NCBI GenBank assembly: GCA_964058805.1 | Contig: CAXKVV010000222.1 | Coordinates: 1-29,563 of the forward strand | Length of the DNA: 29,563 nucleotides | Reading direction: 5' to 3' | DNA from: Schoenoplectus triqueter | Lineage: Eukaryota; Streptophyta; Magnoliopsida; Poales; Cyperaceae | Shown here: positions 20,190-29,563 of the stretch, one piece after another | Layout of the letters: every line of letters starts with the position of its first letter | How positions within the stretch are numbered: position 1 is the first letter of the stretch | Translations under genes and position numbers: made by a program | Notes under the pieces: model-generated | Databases searched by the model: none | What the model saw: the letters and a program-made list of their open reading frames with translations, nothing else | What the model was told of the DNA's origin: nothing

Positions 20190-20448
20190 GTAAAAGAAGA
20201 AGACGTGCCAGCGAACAGCGACCAAGTAAACACTCCTCCCCCACTTTGGAAAATAAAATAAATTAAAGAAGTAATCAAATTAAAGCCTTCTCTTCTTAAT
20301 CTCTTCTTCATGCTGAGGGCTCCAACAGATCCAACTTTGACCTCACGAGGTTTTCTTCTCCTTGAATTTCAGGTGCATCTACTAGCTTCAGCTCTTTGTT
20401 TGGCCTTCAAATTAAACAAAACCCCCTTGATTGACATGCGAAGCTGAG
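20190..20448 (+). promoter_or_regulatory. Promoter and 5' leader of GT90 copy 2
   Basis: Conserved with 2680-2934, including AGAAGACGTGCCAGCGA (ACGTG core at 20203-20207) and the leader up to the start codon. The TATA-like word of copy 1 reads CTTCTCTTC here. The sequence further upstream is interrupted by the two hAT-type MITEs, the nearer of which ends about 130 bp before this block. Confidence 0.45.
20436..20447 (+). promoter_or_regulatory. Three-codon upstream ORF in the GT90 copy 2 leader
   Basis: ATG CGA AGC TGA, identical to copy 1 at 2922-2933, ends one base before the main ATG at 20449. Confidence 0.6.
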
Positions 20449-23400
20449 ATGAGAGAGGTCATGGAGGTGCGGAGTAGGGTTGGAAAGCATATAAAGAAGA
20501 CATGCGATAGCTGTTCTCAAAGTACGAGCACCATTTTTGTCTTCTTCGTGAGTACCCTCGTTGGTGCATTTGTATGGGTTCAATGGGTCTCCTACACAGT
20601 AAGTGTACTCCAATTAGATTTTAATTTGGTAGAGTTTATGTTTGATCTTCAATTTAATTTCTAGATATTTCTAAATACATACATGAAAACAACTTTGACC
20701 TTTTCCCAAACACAGAGAGAAACGAGGGAAAATTGTATGGGGATACAATTTTCTACAGAGTAGACCAATTTTCCCACACGCTTATCATAGAGTCGTGCTC
20801 AACTGCATATTGTTAATTTGTTATCTCGCTGAAAAAGTGGAAACAATTTCTACTACCGAAATTTGAATATATTTACTATAGCCAAGCATGAAACAAACTA
20901 TTTATAAATATAGAATACAGCCAAACAGCTCATTTAATGCATCGCTCTAGTCATCAATTCTACCTACTTCTAAAGCTGCGACTTGAAAGACTCTGATCGA
21001 AGCGTTAACTGCTTGTGCATTTTTGTGTCTTTAATTCTAATTCTAGTACAATTCGGACGTCACCAATTCTAAGCTTTTGTTGTGTTGCTTGGTTCAAGTT
21101 AGAATTCATTTTGAAAGAGTTGTACGAACGGACCAAGGTGGTCTTGACTCTTGAATCGATGATAGGTGGAACACAATTTCTCAAATCGATTTCAAAATTT
21201 TTAATGGTTTTATTTCGTAAGATCCGCTTGATTGATGTTGAGTTGACATAAGTAGTTAGAAAACATACGAACTTAATGGATCTAGGGGTTGACTTAGTTC
21301 GGATTTGAATTTGAGTGAGTCGGATTGAGTTAGTTTGTCCTTCAAGAAGAAATTGAGTGTTGAAAAAATCGAGTTGTGGACGGGATGGGTTGCGTTAATT
21401 TATATGTTGATTTATTTAAATTTTAGATTGATTTCGGTTAGATAGTATATCATTTCGTTTTGAGTTGGATCGGATTAGATCAGATCATATTAATTTGACT
21501 TTTTAAAAAGTTAAATCAAATCAGATTTAGATTTGAATGTATCAAATGAATTTCTCAATCAGATCGTATTTTGTCATCTCTAATAAAAACGCCCCCGTTT
21601 CTGCAACATTTTTTTGTGTTCAATCTTATCATTAGTCGTTACACCTTTTATAAATCATACAATTTTTTTTGTTATAACACGTGAACTTGAATTCCAATTA
21701 AAATATTTTCTTTTATGATCATATTCTTCACAAAATTGTAGAATGATGCTCGTACAAACTCAAAACTAGTAAGACAAACTATAACATAATATATTAGGTT
21801 AAAATAATAAAGTTTCTTGGTTTTTTTAAAGTTCCATCTGGATATGATAAAGCAAGTTCTACTCTTAAAATGTATTATTAAATATTAACATCTAACAATA
21901 CATTATTAGTTAAACAAAATATCACAAAATAGTTGCTTATTTGCAAATTTCAAGAAGAATGTCATCACAAAACTCAATTATTCACCTAGTACATTGTTTA
22001 TTACAGCTAAACATGCTTGGACTAGAATATGTTGGTCCCTGTTAACTTTTTACTACTGAACTAGCTAAATAGTGATTGTTTCTAACGCGCACATACAAAT
22101 TAAACAAAATTGTTTGCGCATAGTCTATGAAATACAAATATTAGAATAAATTGATTATTTTTATAGCATTCAATTTCCTAACAAATTAAATTTACCCCAA
22201 CTGCAGAGTGTTCCGTCCCAAACCATGCACATCAACATCCACAATAACACGGGATCACCAGAATCCTTCTCAGGAAACCCTCTAAAACCCAATCAGCCAC
22301 CCCTTCCAACTCTTCCACCGATCACCTGTCCAAACACAACCGACCAAATTGAACAACAGATAACATGCCCGACGCTAGTCAGACCCCTCCCTGCGTCCAT
22401 CCCTCCCCCATCCTCCACATGCCCTTCTTACTTCCGTTGGATCCATGAAGACCTACGCCCGTGGGCCAAAACGGGTATTACACTTGACACAGTCGAGCAA
22501 GCCCAGAGATTTGCAACATTCCGATTGACCATCATTGATGGCCGTGCCTATGTGCTGAAATATCATCCGACATTCCAAACCCGAGATGTATTCACTCTGT
22601 GGGGCATTTCTCAGCTCTTAAGATATTATCCCGGACAGATTCCTGATCTTGATCTCATGTTTGACTGTTTTGACTTTCCAATGATTAAGGCTGAGGACTA
22701 CCAATCAGAAAATGCACCGCCTCCACCGTCACTATTTCGTTACTGTGCGGCTGAGGGTGCACTTGACATTGTTTTCCCCGACTGGTCCTACTGGGGTTGG
22801 TAATTCTCTAGCTATTTTCTCTATTAATAATATTGGATATAAGATTTTGATTTGCAAATTAAATACGGTCTTAGAAGTTTGCAACTTCTTTTACTTTTAT
22901 TTTGGGCTTGCTTTTTACGAAAAAAAAATTGGACTTTCTGAAACAGGGCGGAGATAAATATTAAGCCATGGGAGCCACTGACGAGGGAGATCCAGAAAGA
23001 GAATAAGCGTCTAAAATGGATGGATAGAGTGCCTTATGCTTACTGGAAAGGTAATCCTGATGTGGCCCAAGTCAGGAAAGAGTTAGTCGAATGTAATGTT
23101 TCTGAGTCGCATGATTGGAATGCTAGAATCTATGGACAGGTATCATATAAGTTAAAATGAATAAATATTTTGAAACTGAGCTTGATATATATGTCTTTAT
23201 GTTCTGTTAATGAAGTGCTAAATAGTAGCAATGTGACTGCAGAACTGGTTCAAGGAGGCAGTAGAAGGATACAAGGATTCAGACCTTTCAAAGCAGTGCA
23301 CCCATAAGTAATTCACATCTCATTCTACTTTTGTATCTGTCATTTATACATACATGTTAACTTAAAATATACCATCACAGGTACAAGATTTTTGTCGAGG

Positions 23401-24191
23401 GGTGTGCGTGGTCAGTTAGCGAGAAGTACATTTTAGCATGTGACTCGATGACATTATTCTTGAAGCCAATATTCTACGACTTCTTCACCCGGGGTCTTAT
23501 GCCAGTTCAACACTACTGGCCTATAAGAGCTGATAACAACAAATGTCGATCTATCAAATTTGCAGTTGACTGGGGAAATTCTCATAAGAAAAAGGTACTG
23601 CTTACCTTTTATTCTTTTTTTTCTCCTTTCCATTTTGTTATCTTACAAGAAACAAACTTCAAAGTACATTGTTCGCCCTTTTGAAAGGTAACTTTAAGGA
23701 CTCCATACTTGTAGTCTATGGTCATAAGATATTCAAATTAACTGACACATAATATAAGAACCTTCCTGCTTTCAATTTGTATGCTTAGCAATCTATGGAG
23801 CCCAAATAATTATGGGCCTCATGTCAATAAACAGGCACAAGAAATTGGAAAGGCAGGCAGCAGCTTCATGCTAGAAAAGCTCAAAATGAAGAATGTCTAT
23901 GATTACATGTTCCACCTCTTCTCAGAGTATGGAAAGCTCATGAAATACAAGCCGACCATACCGCCTAATGCGACCGAGCTATGCTCCGAGCTGATGGCAT
24001 GTCCCGCTGAAGGAAATGCGCACAAGTTTATGATGGAGTCAATGGTGCATAGACCAAGTGAAGTGGGCCCCTGTGAGTTGCAACCACCCTTCAGTGATGC
24101 CGAATTGAAATCAATTTTGAGGCGGAAAGAAAATTCGGTAAAGCAAGTCGAGTCGTGGGAAGAGAAGGCTTGGGCAGCAGAGACACGATAG
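20449..24191 (+). CDS. GT90 (DUF821/CAP10) O-glycosyltransferase-like protein, copy 2
   Basis: Six exons: 20449-20598, 22207-22799, 22947-23139, 23243-23307, 23381-23594 and 23835-24191 (stop TAG). The 523 codons have no length change relative to copy 1. The layout is the same: basic tail (1-28), membrane anchor (about 29-48), proline-rich stem, then the GT90 domain with DGRAYVLKYHP, DLMFDCFDFP, FPDWSYWGWAEINIKPW, PYAYWKGNP, DWNAR, EGCAWSVSEKYILACDS and CRSIKFAVDWGN. I count 13 differences from copy 1 in the 50 residues of exon 1 and 15 in the 118 residues of exon 6, only one of the latter in its first half. The tail, anchor and extreme C-terminus therefore vary most. Notable changes from copy 1 are R334K across the exon 4/5 junction, S342C, N355D and an RADNNKC segment where copy 1 has RDNNDKC. 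It is expected to be a Golgi or ER sugar transferase; donor and acceptor are unknown. Confidence 0.93.
20599..22206 (+). other. Intron 1 of GT90 copy 2 (1.6 kb)
   Basis: The donor is ACA|GTAAGT and the acceptor CAACTGCAG|AG, phase 0. It contains a hAT-like MITE (21283-21582) that copy 1 lacks and a single unit of the repeat that is triplicated in copy 1 (about 21914-22013). Confidence 0.8.
21283..21582. mobile_element. hAT-like MITE in intron 1 of copy 2
   Basis: A 300-bp element. The left end is TAGGGGTTGACTTAG and the reverse complement of the right end is TAGAGATGACAAAATACG. The inside is the same family as 780-1573 (for example GTTAATTTATATG and GGATTAGATCAGATCA in the same order). Copy 1 of the intron is continuous here, from GTTGAATTGAGCTAAAG to AACGCCCACC. 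I see no exact 8-bp target duplication, so some decay at the edges is likely. Confidence 0.7.
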
Positions 24192-24460
24192 AATGATAAC
24201 TACTAGTGATCCGGTGCATAAACTACTCATTTGCACATAGAAGCTGTTGCATTATACTATAGCAATTATCAAGTTTTAATATTTGTGGATGATTGTGATG
24301 CCCGATGTGAAAATCACAGAACCAATAATTAAATTCAATTACGTATTTCTCTTGATCAAATAATTCGTGTACAATGATTAAATTTTAGAGTAGGAATTGT
24401 AGATTTAAAATTTTCAAATTCGGCCAGTTTCTTGCATAATGATTCCCAAATGGATTCAAT

Positions 24461-25378
24461 CCGATAATTGATTAATCCGAATTCAATTTGGATCTGTTAA
24501 AATCAGATAATTGAATGATCCAACCCAACTCATAATTGACCGAATCTGAAGAAATCTGAATTTAAATAAATACGTAAATATGAGGTATCCGTATATAAAT
24601 TATCTGATGCGATGTGATCTGTTAACAAAAAAAATCTGAATCCAAAGCGATATGAAACTATGTGATACCCGAATTGATAATTATTCAAATTTAAACTAAC
24701 CCGAACCAAGAAGGATCAATATCTGCATATAAAATTTTATTCTATTTAGTTCATGATATGATTCTTAACATATATACAAAGATATTTTTATAGTTAAGAT
24801 TTTATATTTAGTGCGTTTTTTTCTAAATCACTAAAATTGATCATAATTTTTAATAAATAGACACAACTCATAAATTTGTTATAAATTCTTTATTAAACAT
24901 ATATATGCATTAATCATGATATTTTTAAATTTTAAATTTTATTAATGTAACTTAATTATTTGATCCGATAAAATCTAAAGTTATACAATTGAATTGAGTA
25001 ATTTAATTTCAAATACAAAAGCACATAATTTTATAAATATTTGTCATAGCAAACTCAAAATAAAAAATGATCTGAGTCTAAATAAATCAGTTAATGTGAT
25101 TCAAATATAATTTTAAATTTTTTATTTATATCTGAAACTCGCACCTGATTATCCATAACTTACTGTGATCTGAATCAAGAAAAATCCGACACCTGAATCA
25201 ACTACTATCCAGATTAGTCCGGAACCCGAGTAATATAGTTGTTCCGACCTATAAATGTACCGAATCTGAAATTAATTAATCTGAACCGAATCTTATATCA
25301 ATCTGTATCCGATAGTAAACCATATATAATCTCATCCGACTTGAAAACAATCCAACCCGTCTGATTTGTGAGGTCTAC
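24461..25378. repeat. Degenerate CCGAATCTGAA-type repetitive block
   Basis: It starts where the duplicated block ends and runs to about AATCCAACCCGTCTGATTTGTGAGGTCTAC. It consists of many degenerate copies of words such as AATCCGAATT, CCGAATCTGAA and GATCTGAATC in AT-rich sequence. The style is that of a decayed non-autonomous DNA element, but I cannot find paired ends. No coding frame. Confidence 0.4.
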
Positions 25379-26420
25379 TGTTCTTCCTATTACATCCATC
25401 ATGCAAAGCAACACAAAATATTAAGTCTTACAATCAGCACTTACCAATTACATCCAAAAGTTAAAAGTCTAACACTTTCGAACAAAAGTAACATAGATCA
25501 GTTTTTCAAAATAACAGATATATCTAATCAAAATCACGCTTCCAACTGTTCTGTAAAAGTACAATTACATATCCAAGACCAGAGACAATAAGCTACTGTG
25601 TAGTGCAAAGAGGTGATCTATTGTTTCATTGTGACCACAAAAATATATTTTGAATCATCTTATCATTTTCTTTTAAGTTATCTTTAGTTAGGATTTTATT
25701 TTGTTGTACTAGTCAAAAAAATATTTTAATCTTTAAGGATAATGGTGCAGTCCATGTTTTTGCAAACTAAACCTTAGAGATTCCTCCAAATTCTAACCAA
25801 AAATCCAATGAGTGCTGAAAGTTTCATCTGATTTTCATCTCCAAATTAGCATATCCTCTAAAACATTTACACTAATTTGACTTAATCTAGTATATAATTC
25901 ATTTAACTGAACTCTTAATGTACCAGCAATTGATCTCCGAAAAAATAAATAGTATCTATTATAACATAAAGCTTTGTCATAAAACAAAAAAAAATAGTGT
26001 TTTTAGTGAACTTTCTTAATAACATCTATCAAAATCCAAGTTGTATGAAATTTTACGCATAATCCATGTTTTATGATTCCCAAATAGATTCAGAATTTGA
26101 TTCATGAACCAGTATATGTCTCCATTATCGTGATGTCGGTCACCTTGATACATTGAATAAAGTTGTTCTATATTCTAACGTGAACTTTTAATTCAATTTC
26201 TCTTTTGGAGTCTGACCTCTAGTAGATTTTGAATATGACATGACCAGACCTCACATCTTCAAAATTTTAAAATTATATAGCAACACAAGTAAATTCTCTA
26301 TCCACTTAAAATTAGATCTTTTTAAAGCGACATAGACTGTTCTCTTTATATGCCGATAAAATCTTTTATCTGCATCCTGATACGTGTTTGTTTCCCGCAA
26401 GTCACAAAGAGTATTTATAT
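25379..26420 (-). pseudogene. Relic of an L1-type LINE reverse transcriptase (C-terminal zf-RVT part)
   Basis: On the minus strand, fragments follow the order of the plant LINE C-terminus. VLEDMLIWR lies near 25870-25840, then WTAP near 25755, then a KIFF...LVQQNKILTKDNLK segment near 25725-25665, then YFCGHNETIDHLF near 25650-25610. That last segment is the Cys/His part of the zf-RVT domain (consensus C-x-F-C-G-x-x-E-T-x-D-H-L-F-x-x-C). Stops and frameshifts occur every few dozen bases and the final Cys is not seen. Sequence from about 25900 to 26400 may be the more distal RT part but is too decayed to assign. The part from 25379 to 25560 would be the 3' tail. Confidence 0.6.
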
Positions 26421-26572
26421 TCGATGGTTACATTATTTAATCGTTGGTCACTATTTTTTTTTAAAATATATATATAATTTAATTGTACGCTACATAAATT
26501 ATATATATTAAAAGCTGTCATACTATATTTTCCTTGTGGGTTATTTAGTTTGAATTTTCTTATATAAAGAAT

Positions 26573-26933
26573 GAGTAATTTCAGTATACCTCCAAATTTT
26601 ATGGTATATTTTGATGTTTATGATATATCTTTTTAAAACATATTATTTAACAAAAAATCAAATTCATAGATATGTTTCCAATAATTTAGAGAAAATTTAT
26701 ATCAAATTTGAAGTTAGAGATTATTTTGTCATTAATCACAATGTCATAGAAATTCCATCATTAAAAATTGAAAATTATATTATGAGAGGCAAAATCTTTC
26801 TTCAAATTAAAAATTTGGTAACATTCTATCTAAGTCGTTAGAAATATATCTATAATTTTGAAAATTTTATTTGAACAATATTTTTTCAAAAAAAAAATGT
26901 ACCATAAACGTTGGATATACATTAGAACTACTC
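26573..26933. mobile_element. Foldback MITE, possible Mutator-like
   Basis: The left end is GAGTAATTTCAGTATACCTC and the reverse complement of the right end is GAGTAGTTCTAATGTATATC. Similarity continues inward through TTTATGGTAYATTTT and ATAGATATRTTTC for more than 100 bp per arm. The flanks ATAAAGAAT (26564-26572) and ATAAGTAAT (26934-26942) match at seven of nine bases, suggesting a 9-bp target duplication. The 76-codon open frame inside (26611-26841) lies in the arms and loop and is not called as a gene. Confidence 0.65.
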
Positions 26934-26942
26934 ATAAGTAAT

Positions 26943-27368
26943 TATGTATTGAATATAGATATATTTAAATATATAAGGAGTAAAGTATGTGATATGCGAA
27001 AATAATATAGATAGCAAAATTTCTCGTTTTATCTTTTTTTTTTTCATTTTGAGTGTTTGTGGGAGTCGAAACTGAGAAGCTAACAATATCGTTTGTAAGT
27101 CCACGCTTATTGGGCCAAGAGAGTTCAGAGAACCTTAAATTCATCCCAAATCTAGTTGAGGAATGTTACGGAAACCTAATAACTTTTTTTGAATATGTTG
27201 ATTTATACTTCTTCTACAATTTATGAAAGGAGTTGGACAAGTGACAGAGAAAGCAGACAAAATCACAATCATTCATAGACCCAAAGATATAAAGAGCTCA
27301 CCAAATTGCAGTGAATCACATGGTCCAGCATAATCAGTTTATGGGTCATTCTTCATAGTTCAAATATA
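26943..27368. other. Intergenic stretch without recognised features
   Basis: AT-rich spacer between two foldback elements. I see nothing supportable in it. Confidence 0.5.
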
Positions 27369-27708
27369 GGGGAGGGATTCTTGACAATGAGTTGTTTTGA
27401 CAATTTTGATTATTAATTTTCTAACAAATATGAAAGAAAATTTAATTTTTTTTATAGATATGTTCTTTTACTTATAGATTGATCATGTTTAAATTTCATA
27501 TAATTTCACTATCGTCTCATAGTTCATTAAAAACCATCATTTTTAATGGTTTTAATTTAATGATCTTTGATATCAAACAATAAAAAAATTGTATAAAATT
27601 TATATCACCATTAACCTATAAATAAAAGAATATATTTATATTTTTTATTTTTAAAACTCTTTTTTGTATTTATTTTAAAATTCAAACCATTGTCAAGTTA
27701 TCCCTCCC
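27369..27708. mobile_element. Mutator-like MITE with a 9-bp target duplication
   Basis: The left end reads GGGGAGGGATTCTTGACAAT and the reverse complement of the right end reads GGGAGGGATAACTTGACAAT. Weaker pairing (TTCTTTTAYTTATAG and others) continues towards a centre near 27540 (AAAACCATCATTTTTAATGG). The flanks TCAAATATA (27360-27368) and TTAAATATA (27709-27717) match at eight of nine bases. Long terminal repeats with a 9-bp duplication fit Mutator-like MITEs. Confidence 0.75.
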
Positions 27709-27717
27709 TTAAATATA

Positions 27718-28012
27718 TCTATTAATGAGCTTCCGACACACACAAAAAAAAAATCAGAATCCACATCCAAAATAAAATAAATGTCTGATGGAGTGAATCT
27801 GGCAAGGCTCTTCATCTTAGCTTTTTGTCAGATACACGCTTGGCAAGTATGGAGACACAGACACCCTGTAGTACAAAACTCAAGTGGAAGCCGACCTGGA
27901 CTCCAATTTGGTTATCTATCGGTCTTGTATCAATTTACAAAATTTACCTATTTTCTTTTTGGGAGATTGTTGGACAACTTGGCCCTACAAACACCCGAAT
28001 TATATAAATTGT
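27718..28012. other. Spacer with two overlapping short open frames, not called as genes
   Basis: Frames of 60 and 77 codons overlap at 27781-28014. Neither has a recognisable domain, and both sit between transposable elements. Confidence 0.4.
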
Positions 28013-28675
28013 GAGAAATATATTCCCGACTATTAAGATACTACCTAATATTCAATTTTAAAATATAAAATGACTAGAATACCTTTGGGTACTTATATTA
28101 TAATATTAAAACTAATTATGGTATATAAATTTTCAATTTTTAGAAAGTTATTAATTATTTCAAGAATTACAGAAATTTATTTCAATGCTGATAGATGATA
28201 ATACAAATATGCTTACCATTTCATTTTTATTTTTATTTCATATATTTGATTTTTCTTTACAAAATATTTTTTACTTTTTATACCTGAAAATTAAATTAAA
28301 TTTTTGAGTGCATAAACCATTCAACAAAAATCGATTTGCACCATTCATTGCTAGCTAAATAAAATGTAACATCCAAATTCTAAAAATTGTACATTTTCTA
28401 GATAGAAATATTAATCATTTTTGTGATTGTATACTTTTATGAAGAAAAATAAAACATACAAAAAATAAAAATGAAATGTGATACATATTTTTTTATTATC
28501 AACATTTGATTAAGTTTCTATAATTTTTGAAATAATTAATAACTTTCTTAAAATTAAAATCCATATACCATGATTTTTTAAATATTTAATATAAGCATAC
28601 AAAGGTATTCTGATCATTTCATACTCTAAATTTAAATATCAAATAGCAAATTAACATTTGAGAGAAATTTGTCCC
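28013..28675. mobile_element. Long-TIR element (663 bp), possible Mutator-like
   Basis: The two arms of roughly 190 bp are inverted copies. The left arm has GAATACCTTTGGGTACTTAT, ATGGTATATAAATTTTCAAT and AGAAAGTTATTAATTATTTC. The reverse complement of the right arm has GAATACCTTTGTATGCTTAT, ATGGTATATGGATTTTAAT and AGAAAGTTATTAATTATTTC. The ends are GAGAAATATATTCCC (left) and GGGACAAATTTCTCT (right, reversed). The middle, about 28205-28480, is AT-rich and non-coding. No matching target duplication is visible. Confidence 0.75.
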
Positions 28676-29563
28676 AAGAGGCTCTTCTACATCCTTTTTT
28701 CATTCATTTGCACAAAAAGTACTAATGGTTACGATGCAATTTTATGTCTAAGGTCATGATGCAATTTTATGTCCTTGCGCCTCCAATGTTTCATATTTTA
28801 AGGTGTGCATGCCTTTTAATTTTTCATATTTACTGTCATACGAATTTCATGTACACAAGCTCAAATTAGATGATTTTGCAATTTTAATTTCTAGCATAGA
28901 AGATTCAGAAATTGGAATTTACTACTTATTTAATTTTGTGTGAATTACTTAGATTAGTTTAGCACTTTCAGAATTTTTTTTAATTGATTCTGTGACGTAG
29001 TATGTGTACACATTTTTTTATTGAATTGGGTTTAGAGTAAATGGAAAAGAGGGTAAGGAAAGAGTGGTTCGACCCCATAAAGGTATTTTGTTAATAACTT
29101 TTGAAGAACAGTATTTTGATTGATATCTTCACAAAAAAGGGTTATTTCATAAAATAGCCCCCAAGTAAAAATGCATTCAATATTGGAAAGAAAAAAAGTA
29201 CATTTTTACTGATAAAAGACCACTAACAATCTAACATGTACAAAACGCAATAGCAGTAATTAGTAGTGCTAAGCATTTTTAGTGTTAAATCATATTTTGT
29301 CATTTACAAGAGACAAAATCCAATTTTGATGAAAATTGATTTTAAGCGATCTTGTGTTATATCATGAAATTTTACAAGCGTACATTTATCATAAAAAATA
29401 ATAAATTTAATGTTTGAATTTATAACTTAACTGTTAAATTTTGAAATATAAGTTGATAGTATCTTATGACACAAAAATAACAGCATTGGAACCCTTATAC
29501 AAAGAAATTACATTGGAATAAAAAATTTAGGTTAATTTTTCTATGGATTAAAATTTATTTTAG
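28676..29563. other. AT-rich right flank without a recognisable gene
   Basis: A 15-base word ATGCAATTTTATGTC occurs twice (about 28734 and 28759). A small foldback GGGTTATTTCATAAAATAGCCCC lies near 29140-29161. Nothing else is supportable. Confidence 0.5.

Larger units (their letters stand above)
18084..24460 (+). repeat. Tandem duplication unit, copy 2
   Basis: Matches 2228-8700 in the same order and orientation. Relative to copy 1 it has extra blocks at about 18240-18700, about 18860-20085 and 21283-21582, and it lacks the intron 1 insertions of copy 1. Confidence 0.8.

Noticed and set aside
26611..26841. 76-codon plus-strand frame
   Set aside because: Entirely within the arms and loop of a foldback MITE, AT-rich codons only, no domain.
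27781..28014. Two overlapping frames of 60 and 77 codons
   Set aside because: No domain or homologous copy, and each overlaps the other in a different frame.

Overview
This is an AT-rich, intron-bearing plant nuclear window, most likely from a flowering plant. GT-AG introns, a plant-type GT90 protein family, a plant-type Ty1/copia relic, a Ty3/gypsy-like solo LTR, an L1-type LINE remnant and many MITE-like elements all point that way. I cannot name the species. The LINE and LTR styles recall monocots, but that is only an impression.

The real gene content is one tandem pair on the + strand: two complete six-exon copies (coding 2935-8383 and 20449-24191) of a glycosyltransferase family 90 (DUF821/CAP10, Rumi/POGLUT-like) type II membrane protein. 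Each copy encodes 523 residues, with the same exon lengths (150, 593, 193, 65, 214 and 354 coding bases plus a stop), the same intron phases and no frameshift. They lie in a duplicated block, about 2228-8700 and about 18084-24460, which also carries a shared promoter, a shared 5' leader with a three-codon upstream ORF, and shared 3' flank. Later insertions make the copies different: intron 1 is 3315 bp in copy 1 and 1608 bp in copy 2, and the copy 2 promoter has taken up about 1.2 kb that includes two hAT-type MITEs.

Between the genes (about 8.7-18.1 kb) lies transposon debris. There is a probable solo gypsy-type LTR (9382-11546), a G/T-rich (minus strand) unclassified repeat (12065-12660), and a minus-strand copia-type element (12682-17327) with both LTRs, a PBS and a PPT. 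The copia element keeps a decayed gag but no recognisable protease, integrase or reverse transcriptase.

The left flank (1-2.2 kb) holds microsatellites and a nested hAT-like pair with an exact 8-bp target duplication. The right flank (24.5-29.6 kb) holds a degenerate Cys/Gly-poor 'CCGAATCTGA'-type repeat, a minus-strand LINE reverse-transcriptase C-terminal relic (zf-RVT), and three foldback or long-TIR elements, two of which have 9-bp target-site-like flanks of the Mutator type.

I see no rRNA, tRNA, CRISPR array or bacterial-type system. The most interesting material is the conserved upstream ORF, the divergence of the duplicated promoters and introns by transposon insertion, and the hairpin elements inside intron 1.
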